Both the position numbers and the translations under genes were made by a program. From an uncultured Collinsella sp. (GTDB lineage Bacteria; Actinomycetota; Coriobacteriia; Coriobacteriales; Coriobacteriaceae), in assembly GCA_900541205.1 (NCBI GenBank), contig UQIV01000019.1:1-48464 (forward strand): a stretch of 48,464 nt of DNA, given 5' to 3'. Below, piece by piece: positions 1-6,620 of this stretch; position 1 is the stretch's first letter; every line of letters starts with the position of its first letter. Below the pieces are notes generated by a model that was given only the letters and a program-made list of their open reading frames with translations, had not been told where the DNA came from and ran no database searches.

Positions 1-100
1 TTTTTTTTTTTATTTATTTTTTTTCTTTCCCGGGGGGGGGTGGGTGTTTTTGTTTTGTTTGTGGTTTGCGGGCGTGGGCCGGGGGCGCCCGCCGCTGTTT
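1..100. other. Low-complexity T/G-rich window edge
   Basis: The first bases are a T run broken by single A and C bases, then a G run, then T/G-rich sequence, unlike the rest of the window. No credible gene start lies here. It may be the degraded end of an assembled contig or a genuine homopolymer-rich spacer; the sequence alone cannot decide. Confidence 0.5.
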
Positions 101-101
101 G

Positions 102-165
102 TGATCCCTTTTCCTCCGTCCCCTTCGGATCACGTGATCCCTTGGGGACGGAGGAATAGGGATCA
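102..165. repeat. Long imperfect inverted repeat with internal palindrome
   Basis: Two 22-bp arms (102-123 and 144-165) are reverse complements with one mismatch. They start TGATCCC and end GGGATCA. The loop contains a perfect 14-bp palindrome, GGATCACGTGATCC, at 127-140. The element lies downstream of the MFS gene and could act as a REP-type element or an RNA hairpin. No encoded transposase is near it. Confidence 0.7.
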
Positions 166-175
166 TTTCGTAGGC

Positions 176-239
176 CCGTGGCCGCCTTGGAAACCGAATG
201 ATGGTACGAGCATCCATTCGGCTTCCAAGGCGGCCACGG
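176..239 (-). terminator. Stable hairpin downstream of the MFS gene
   Basis: Perfect 17-bp arms at 176-192 and 223-239 (CCGTGGCCGCCTTGGAA and its complement) enclose a second 7-bp stem, 194-200 with 215-221. It begins 36 bp beyond the stop of the minus-strand MFS gene. There is no clear U tract, so it may be a mRNA 3'-end stabiliser or REP element rather than a classical terminator. Confidence 0.5.
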
Positions 240-274
240 ACAGAACGGGACGAACAGAAAAGAGCGACGGACGC

Positions 275-1579
275 CTACTCCCCCGCCACGCTCGCGCGCA
301 GCTTGGCGGCGATGGGCTCGGATGCCAGCAGGAACACGAGCATGACCACGGAGCACGCCAAGCACACGATCCAGGTGCTCGCAAAGGAGCCCGTGGCGTC
401 GAACAGCACGCCCGAGACAATGGCGCCCACGGTGCCGCCGACCATCTCGAGCGAGGTGATGGTGCCCGTGACCTTGCCGAGGTCGGCCATGCCAAACTGC
501 TTGGAAGCCGCGATCGTGGGCGTGATGGTGCCCATGCACGTTCCGATACCAAAGCTCACAGCGGCGACAACAGGACCGAGGTCCGTCGTCGGGAAGCACA
601 GCGCCACACAGGCGATAATGCACGCAACGGAGCCAAGGATATTGCCAAAGCGCAGGCCAAAGCGGTCATAGATCGCACCGAGCGAAATTTTGGCGATAAC
701 GACGGTGACCATGTAGGCCGAAAGCACGGTACCTGCCCACATGGGATCGTGGCCGCCCGTGACGATCTTGGCGCCGTTGACGGTAACACTCGTCATGTTG
801 GTAACCTGGTTGGGCAAGATGGCGCCATTGACCAAGCCCATAAAGAGGAAGGCGACGACAAGCAGCCAAAACGCCGGACTCTTCTTGATACGAGACCAGC
901 CGACGCTAACCTCGGGCGCCGTGTGCTCGTCCTTGTCGCCAGCCGTCGAGACGGACGGATCGCCCGGGTTCTCGCCGAGCGGCTTAAGGCCGATCTCGGA
1001 AGGCTTGGTGCGGAAGGAATAGGCCGTGATGGGCAGTGCCGCCACAATGCAGACGGCAGCGAGTACCAGGAACGCAGAGCGCCAGCCCACACTCACGATA
1101 AGCGAGCTCACGATCGGCGAGAGAATAGCGCCGCCAAAGCCCGAGCCCGAAAGTGCGATGGAGATGGCAAGGCCTCGCTTGGCGGTAAACCAGTTGGCGG
1201 TCACCAGGCTAATGAGCAGACGGGTCGAGGCCACAGCGAAGCAGCCCGAAACGGCAAAGAGCACGTAGACCTGCCACAGCTCACCGACAAAGCTCATGCC
1301 GGCAAGCACCGCCGAGGTAGCGATAACGGTGAGCGAGCCCAATACGCGGCCACTCACCTTATCGGCAACATGGCCGATAACGAGCGAACCCACGACACTC
1401 ACCACGGTGGAGATGGCATTGGAGATGTTGTACTGCGCAAGGGAAATGCCCAGGTCGCTGACGATCAGCGGTTGGAACAGGCTCATGCAGTTGACGAAAA
1501 TCGTGTAGCACGTGGCCATGATCACGAAGCCGGAGGTCACCACGAGCCAGCCGGGGAAGAACTTACGCTGCTGGGACAT
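275..1579 (-). CDS. MFS transporter, OFA (oxalate/formate antiporter-like) family
   Basis: This 434-residue protein has about twelve hydrophobic membrane segments and the architecture of an OFA-family major facilitator. The N-terminus (FFPGWLVVTSGFVIM) is typical of that family, as is the loop of about 30 polar residues between segments six and seven. It probably exchanges or imports a small carboxylate, but the substrate cannot be read from sequence. The start is supported by AAGGAG four bases before ATG. It lies 120 bp downstream of an M20 amidohydrolase on the same strand, so the two may form an operon in which the carrier moves the substrate or product of the hydrolase. A long hairpin separates them. 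Confidence 0.85.
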   Translation of the reverse strand: MSQQRKFFPGWLVVTSGFVIMATCYTIFVNCMSLFQPLIVSDLGISLAQYNISNAISTVVSVVGSLVIGHVADKVSGRVLGSLTVIATSAVLAGMSFVGELWQVYVLFAVSGCFAVASTRLLISLVTANWFTAKRGLAISIALSGSGFGGAILSPIVSSLIVSVGWRSAFLVLAAVCIVAALPITAYSFRTKPSEIGLKPLGENPGDPSVSTAGDKDEHTAPEVSVGWSRIKKSPAFWLLVVAFLFMGLVNGAILPNQVTNMTSVTVNGAKIVTGGHDPMWAGTVLSAYMVTVVIAKISLGAIYDRFGLRFGNILGSVACIIACVALCFPTTDLGPVVAAVSFGIGTCMGTITPTIAASKQFGMADLGKVTGTITSLEMVGGTVGAIVSGVLFDATGSFASTWIVCLACSVVMLVFLLASEPIAAKLRASVAGE

Positions 1580-1617
1580 ACTGCTCCTTATTTAACAAAC
1601 GAATAGCCGGCGCCGGG

Positions 1618-1711
1618 CACCGGTAGTGCCCAAGATTGCCTTGAAAGACAAGGGCATAGGCCTTACGGCCATGCCCGCAGGCTTGAAAGGCAAGGTTGGG
1701 TGCTACCGGTG
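1618..1711 (-). other. Long intercistronic hairpin overlapping the M20 stop codon
   Basis: Arms 1618-1642 and 1687-1711 (outer CACCGGTAG/CTACCGGTG) pair over 25 bp with about four mismatches. An inner stem, GGGCATAGGCC/GGCCATGCCC, lies at 1652-1676. The stop codon of the upstream minus-strand gene (1703-1705) is inside the right arm. There is no T tract. It could stabilise the upstream transcript or separate expression of the two genes. Confidence 0.65.
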
Positions 1712-2998
1712 GTCGGCGATATAGCCCAAAGCGACGGCGGTATAAGCCGCGGCGCCGAGAGGAAGCTCGGCATCGTTAAAACGTGCCTTGGGATGGTGCT
1801 GGGCAAAGTGTTCGTCCGTGTCGGTTACGGCCGCGCCCACGGTAAAGTACGCACTCGGAATCTCGCTCGAGATAAGCGCGAAGTCCTCACTCGCCATGGC
1901 ATGGAAAAGCGGCAAGAAAGCCGCCTTGGGCAGCACTGCGCCCACGTAGCCAAGCGACGCCTGAGTCATATCGCTGTCGAGTACAAGCGGCGGAACATCC
2001 GAAAGCGTCTCGATGGTCGCCGGCGTACGATATGTTGTGGCAACGCCGTTAACGACCTCCGCGATGCGGGTCTTCAGGTGAGCCATGAGCTCAACATCAA
2101 AGCCGCGCAGCGTTCCCTCGAGCACGCAGGTGTCGGGGATGACGTTGGCCGCCAAGCCGCCGGCAAACTTGCCAACGGTAAGTGCGACTTCCTTGGCCGC
2201 CGGCACCTCGCGGGAGATAAGCTCCTGGAGCGCCAGGTGCACATGGACGCCCGCTGTGATGGGGTCGATGCAGATCTCGGGGCTCGAGCCATGGCCGCCC
2301 TTGCCCTGGAGCGTGATGCGGAAACCGTACACGCCCGAGAGCGCCGGGCTGCCGTAGAGCACCAGGCCAAGCGGCGACTGGCTGTTGACATGCATGGCAA
2401 AGGCCGCCTGAGGACGCGGGTTCTGCAGCAGGCCATCGGCGATGGCAGCGCGTGCCCCTTCAAAGGTCTCCTCGCCCGGCTGGAACAGCAGTTTGACGGT
2501 GGCATTGGCGTCGACGAGCTCGGCCTCGCGGGCCTTGAGCAGACGAGCCGCACCAAGCAGCGCCGTCGCGTGCATATCGTGACCGCAAGCGTGCATGCAG
2601 CCGTTGGTGGATGCAAAGGGCTCGCCGGATTCCTCGGCAACGGGCAGGGCGTCCATGTCGCCACGAAGCATGATGACCGTACCGGCCTGCTCATTCGTGC
2701 AGATGCCATTGCCTTGGGCCGCGGCGGCACCGGCGCCGACAAGGCCCACAACGCAGGAACCATCGACGGGCGTAGCAAATGGGATGTCCATCTCGGTCAG
2801 GCGCGCTTGGATATACGTAGAGGTCTGCGGGAGGCTATTACCCAGCTCGGGCATCTGATGTAAATCGTGTCGCCACGCAGCGAGCTCGTCTGCAAAAGCC
2901 TGAGCTTCTGCAACAAGACCGTCACCGATAGCGGTCTGCGCCGCCGCGGTGGCCTTGGGCGCTGATTGCGGTTGAAGATCGGACAGTGCTGGTGCCAT
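1703..2998 (-). CDS. M20-family metallo-amidohydrolase (aminoacylase/carboxypeptidase type)
   Basis: The 431-residue protein belongs to the M20D-like amidohydrolases, which remove acyl groups from amino acids or split small peptides using a metal centre. Visible motifs are GDMDALPV, CGHDMHATALLGAARLL and PGEETFEGARAA, which carry the expected metal ligands and catalytic glutamate. No signal peptide is seen, so it is cytoplasmic. The ATG at 2998 has GGAGGG seven bases upstream; a longer reading from 3052 adds 18 residues with no ribosome site and is less likely. It precedes an OFA-type carrier in the same direction. The natural substrate is unknown; N-acyl amino acids, indole-acetyl conjugates and p-aminobenzoyl-glutamate relatives are all possible within the family. 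Confidence 0.88.
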   Translation of the reverse strand: MAPALSDLQPQSAPKATAAAQTAIGDGLVAEAQAFADELAAWRHDLHQMPELGNSLPQTSTYIQARLTEMDIPFATPVDGSCVVGLVGAGAAAAQGNGICTNEQAGTVIMLRGDMDALPVAEESGEPFASTNGCMHACGHDMHATALLGAARLLKAREAELVDANATVKLLFQPGEETFEGARAAIADGLLQNPRPQAAFAMHVNSQSPLGLVLYGSPALSGVYGFRITLQGKGGHGSSPEICIDPITAGVHVHLALQELISREVPAAKEVALTVGKFAGGLAANVIPDTCVLEGTLRGFDVELMAHLKTRIAEVVNGVATTYRTPATIETLSDVPPLVLDSDMTQASLGYVGAVLPKAAFLPLFHAMASEDFALISSEIPSAYFTVGAAVTDTDEHFAQHHPKARFNDAELPLGAAAYTAVALGYIADHR

Positions 2999-3028
2999 AG
3001 ATGCCCTCCAGTAACGTTTTTGCAGCAA

Positions 3029-3050
3029 GCACTTTGATAGCGTAAAGTGC
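3029..3050 (-). promoter_or_regulatory. Inverted repeat upstream of the M20 gene, possible operator
   Basis: GCACTTT and AAAGTGC form a perfect 7-bp inverted repeat with an 8-bp gap, 31 bp before the M20 start. Its position fits a regulator site or a hairpin in the leader. No matching regulator gene is identifiable nearby. Confidence 0.35.
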
Positions 3051-3076
3051 AAGGTACTACTTTAAGGGCGACGCAT

Positions 3077-3101
3077 AAAAAATGCCGCCCCGGGAGGCGG
3101 C
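3077..3101 (-). terminator. Intrinsic terminator of the EamA gene
   Basis: On the minus strand, GCCGCC-TCCCGG-GGCGGC is followed by a run of six T residues. It begins 13 bp after the stop codon of the EamA transporter gene and separates it from the M20 transcription unit. Confidence 0.85.
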
Positions 3102-3113
3102 GCAACAAATTGT

Positions 3114-4097
3114 TTACAATTGCGGACGCGGCTTTCGACGCAAAAAATCGAAATGCGTCTCGCTCAAGATAATCGAAAGAAAGATGAGCGCGAAGCCGGC
3201 GAGCAGGCGCGAGGTGAGCGCCTCCCCCATCAGCAGCACCGAGAACAGCACACCCGAAGGCGACTCCATCGAAAGGAGCAGCGAGCCCGTTGAGGCCGGG
3301 ACATGCGCCAGGCCGACGTTTTGGATGAGCAGCGCCACGCACGTGCAGCCCACCGAGAGGAAGGCCATCACGCCGATAAAGCTCGGCGTCCACACGGACG
3401 CGGGCGCTTGGGTCTCGAATAGCAGCGACGTTGCCAAGCTCAAGACGCCATTGCCCACAAACATCCAAAACGTGATGACGTTGATGTCCATCTTGCGACC
3501 GTATTTGGCCGTCACCGCCATCTGGATGGCAAAGAAGATCGCACCGCCCAAGGTAATAGCATCGCCGGCATTGAACTCGACGCTATCGAGCGCCACCAAG
3601 CCAATGCCCGCCAGGCACAGCAACGCGGCGCCCAAGTTGTAACGGGTAAGCTTTTCGCCGCTTAGGACATAGCTCGCAAACGGAACCAAGATGCAGTACG
3701 TGCCCGTCAAAAACGCGCTTTTGCCTGCCGTGGTCTGCGCCAGGCCGATCGTCTGCAAACCGTATGCTCCCCACATGAGCGCACCCATGCCCAGCCCGAC
3801 GATCAGGTTGCGGGCATTGAAATGAGCGATGATGCGTTTATGGAAAATGGCAAACATAACCAGTGATGCCGGGAGAAAGCGAACGTAAACCAGCTCGAAC
3901 ACCGGAATGGTGTCAAGCGCGCCCTTCATAGTGGTAAAGGAGTAGCCCCAGATGACCGCCACCGAAAATAGCAGAACTTTCCAGAACAGCGGCGAGCGAG
4001 CGCCGGCGCCCCGGGGAATACCGCCCGCGCCCAAATCCTCACGGGCTACAGGGCTATCGGGCATGTTTTCGATTTCGTTGGCAGCGTATTGGGCCAT
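3114..4097 (-). CDS. EamA/DMT-family transporter
   Basis: This 327-residue protein has ten hydrophobic segments in two internal repeats, the usual plan of EamA (drug/metabolite transporter) proteins that export amino acids or other metabolites. A polar N-terminal tail of about 35 residues precedes the first segment (VLLFSVAVIWGYSF). The C-terminus is basic. ATG at 4097 is chosen because GAGGA lies about eight bases upstream; a start at 4112 would add five residues. It stands alone, with a terminator behind it and another minus-strand terminator upstream. A second, unrelated EamA gene lies at the far end of the window (47551). Substrate unknown. Confidence 0.86.
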   Translation of the reverse strand: MAQYAANEIENMPDSPVAREDLGAGGIPRGAGARSPLFWKVLLFSVAVIWGYSFTTMKGALDTIPVFELVYVRFLPASLVMFAIFHKRIIAHFNARNLIVGLGMGALMWGAYGLQTIGLAQTTAGKSAFLTGTYCILVPFASYVLSGEKLTRYNLGAALLCLAGIGLVALDSVEFNAGDAITLGGAIFFAIQMAVTAKYGRKMDINVITFWMFVGNGVLSLATSLLFETQAPASVWTPSFIGVMAFLSVGCTCVALLIQNVGLAHVPASTGSLLLSMESPSGVLFSVLLMGEALTSRLLAGFALIFLSIILSETHFDFLRRKPRPQL

Positions 4098-4165
4098 GGA
4101 ACATCCTCGCACTCAATCTGGGCGTGGTGTCCGCACGCGTATGGCTGCGTGCCGCCTCATGGTCA

Positions 4166-4201
4166 AATAAAAACAGGGCGCACCGGACCCCCGGCACGCC
4201 C
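4166..4201 (-). terminator. Minus-strand terminator behind the YhgE operon
   Basis: GGGCGCACCGG at 4176-4186 pairs with CCGGCACGCCC at 4191-4201, with two wobble positions. On the minus strand it is followed by a T-rich stretch. It could stop read-through from the YhgE pair before the EamA gene. The bases between it and the 124-bp element (4202-4307) show nothing I recognise. Confidence 0.6.
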
Positions 4202-4307
4202 CGCTACTGTAGCAACAACCAACACGGCATCGCAATCCAGCCCGCTAAAGTATCGAACAGAAAAACCTCGATGCTCCGGCAATGTCAGCGAAAACGACCC
4301 TAAGCGA

Positions 4308-4431
4308 GCAAGGTGACGTGAAATGAAAGGGCGCTGACCTTCTGGTCGCGCCCTTGAAATTGAACGTCAGATTGCCGCTTGGGGTCGTTTGCAGCGTCGA
4401 GCAGTTACGCGGTTTGGTAAAACCGCGTAAC
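4308..4431 (-). repeat. 124-bp double-hairpin repeat, copy A
   Basis: Read on the minus strand it starts at the last base of the YhgE stop region with the hairpin GTTACGCGG-TTTTACCAAA-CCGCGTAAC. It continues through CTCGACGCTGC and ends with GGGCGCGACC-AGAA-GGTCAGCGCCC plus TTTC, a terminator-like hairpin. An equally long, strongly similar copy lies at 47219-47342 in the opposite orientation. In both copies the element follows a stop codon immediately and reads in the direction of that gene. Confidence 0.85.
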
Positions 4432-6620
4432 TAAATAAGTTTTGTACTCTCCAGCTTTTCGATGATCCAGTCGTTGGCTTTGATGACCGGGCGGCGGAAG
4501 ACGACGCCCAGGGCCAGGGACGGAATCAGATAGCTCGCCAAGATACCCAGCTCGACCCAGTACTCCATATGATACGCGCCGGCCATGGCGGCGTGCATGG
4601 CGTTGATACCGTGAGTAAACGGCAGGAACGGATAGATCGCCTGGAACACGGGGCCGGTCATCTCGATGGGGAACGTGCCGCCCGAACCGCCGACCTGCAT
4701 GACCAGCAGCACGACGGCGAGCGCCTTGCCGATATCGCCAAACGAAACCGTAAGCGTGTAGACGATATTGGAGAACACGAGACTCGCGACCCAGCCGGCA
4801 AGTACAAATTGCAGCGGATTGTCGCACTGGATGCCAAAAAACAGGATGTCGCCCGCGCACACGAGCGTTGCCTGCAGCAGGGCCAGACCGCCAAAGAACA
4901 GGTAGCGGCCCAGATAGATCTCGTGTAGGCGCACGGGGATGAGCTCGTTGATAAGCTCATCGTCAACCGACACCTTCATCATGGCCGCCAGCACGATCGA
5001 GCCGACCCAGAGCGACAGAATCGTGTAGAACGGCGCCATGGCCGAGCCGTAGTTGCGGATCGGATAGACCGGTTTGCGATCGAGCGCGACGGGACCGGAA
5101 AGCGACACGGCCAAACCCTCGGGATCGTTGCCAATCATCGTCTTGATCGTGGCAAGGTCGTCCGACATCAGGGCGCCATCGAGCTCATCCTTAAACGCAC
5201 TGATCTTATCGGACGCTTCACCTAGCTGATCGGAAGCCTTGTTGACCAGCTTGGCGGCCTTGGAGAGGCCCTTCGCCAACGAGCCGGATGCGTCGGTCAG
5301 GCCGCCTACGGCGCTATCCAGGTCGCCCGAGATGCCATCAAGCGAGTCCAGAATGCCCGAAACCGTCTTCTTGAGCTCCTTGGCCTTAACCGAGAACGTG
5401 GAATCGTAATCGGATTTGGCACCCGCGATGCCGGCCTTGGCATCAGCGATGGCCTGATCGACCTCGGCACGCAAGTTGTTGACCTCGGCCATGCTATCGG
5501 AGAGAGACTTCGCGGTAGCCGCCAGATCCTTGGCATTGTTGCGGTACTCAACGGCGATTCTGCCCAGCGACGTCGCGGCGGACTTGAGGCCGTCCTTCAA
5601 ATTCTCATCGCTCACCTGGTCGGCAAGGCTGCGGAGCTGATCGGCCATCGCATCGATATCCTTGGCGCGCGCATTGAGGGCCGCAGCGGCATCGTTGAGT
5701 TGGGACACCGTAAGGTAGACATGCTGGTTTGCGGTGTCGAACGCCTTCGCGAGCTCGGCAGACACATTGTCGAACGAACCCGCACTTCCATCGATTGCGG
5801 CATCGATGGCATCGTTTGCCGCCTTAAGCGCTTCTTTGGAATCATCGATGCCGCTTTTGGCATGTTCCATGAGCTGCTTTGTCGACTCATCGACGGCACC
5901 GGTCTGCTTGAGCATGCCGCTCGCCGACGTCAGCGAATCGGACGTGGAGCTCAAAATGCCCGCCAGCGACGAAGCATTTGCCTGAACGTCTCGCAGGTCC
6001 TCAATCGAATCGCCAAGCGTCGAGGACAGGTTGGCGATAAAGTTGCTGACCTGGTCGGTGCTCATGTAATCGAGCAGGCTGGACACCGTCTTAAGACCGA
6101 TGCTCGTAATGGTCTCGGTAAAAGTTTCGTTAACCTGGCTCTGAACGGCACTCGAACCCTTCTCGGTCACGATCTGCGCAATGGCGTTGGCCTTCTGGTT
6201 CTCGTAAAACTCGATATCGGCGTGTTTCACGTCGGTCGAGAAAAGCGTCATCATGTCAGCGCTAAACGTTTTGGGGATAACGACGGCAGCATAGTACGCG
6301 CCCGACTTAACGCCCTCGATAGCCTTTTCGCGATTGTTGAGCACAACCCAATCGAAGCTCTCGTTGCCGCGTAGGGTGGCGGTCACGTTTTCGCCCACGT
6401 TAACCTCGACGGGGATCAAATCGCTCTCGTAACCCTCATCGGTGTTGACCACGGCGATCTTAAGATTGCCGGTGTTGCCGTACGGATCCCAGCTGCCGGC
6501 GATGTTAAACCACGCGTACAGACACGGTACGATAATGAGGCCCATCACGACAACCAAGCCGATCACGGAGCGAGACACGTTTTGGACATCGCGCTTAAAC
6601 AGATGCAGGATGTTCTTCAT
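4431..6620 (-). CDS. YhgE/Pip-family membrane protein 1
   Basis: This 729-residue protein has the YhgE/Pip (phage infection protein) layout. There is one N-terminal membrane segment near residues 15-40 (VIGLVVVMGLIIVPCLYAWF), then the conserved WDPYGNTGNLKIAVVNTDEG motif. A long extracellular Ala/Ser/Asp-rich coiled-coil-like part follows, and about five C-terminal segments of ABC-2 permease type. Members of this family are surface-exposed; some act as phage receptors or are linked to type VII-like export, but the general function is not settled. Its ATG directly follows the TAA of the larger paralogue (TAAATG) and has AAAGGAGG upstream, so the pair is translationally coupled. The stop codon overlaps the 124-bp repeat. 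Confidence 0.88.
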   Translation of the reverse strand: MKNILHLFKRDVQNVSRSVIGLVVVMGLIIVPCLYAWFNIAGSWDPYGNTGNLKIAVVNTDEGYESDLIPVEVNVGENVTATLRGNESFDWVVLNNREKAIEGVKSGAYYAAVVIPKTFSADMMTLFSTDVKHADIEFYENQKANAIAQIVTEKGSSAVQSQVNETFTETITSIGLKTVSSLLDYMSTDQVSNFIANLSSTLGDSIEDLRDVQANASSLAGILSSTSDSLTSASGMLKQTGAVDESTKQLMEHAKSGIDDSKEALKAANDAIDAAIDGSAGSFDNVSAELAKAFDTANQHVYLTVSQLNDAAAALNARAKDIDAMADQLRSLADQVSDENLKDGLKSAATSLGRIAVEYRNNAKDLAATAKSLSDSMAEVNNLRAEVDQAIADAKAGIAGAKSDYDSTFSVKAKELKKTVSGILDSLDGISGDLDSAVGGLTDASGSLAKGLSKAAKLVNKASDQLGEASDKISAFKDELDGALMSDDLATIKTMIGNDPEGLAVSLSGPVALDRKPVYPIRNYGSAMAPFYTILSLWVGSIVLAAMMKVSVDDELINELIPVRLHEIYLGRYLFFGGLALLQATLVCAGDILFFGIQCDNPLQFVLAGWVASLVFSNIVYTLTVSFGDIGKALAVVLLVMQVGGSGGTFPIEMTGPVFQAIYPFLPFTHGINAMHAAMAGAYHMEYWVELGILASYLIPSLALGVVFRRPVIKANDWIIEKLESTKLI

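Noticed and set aside
44..1606. Long plus-strand open frame opposite the MFS gene
   Set aside because: Its Arg/Gly/His-rich product is the antisense shadow of a clear transporter gene.
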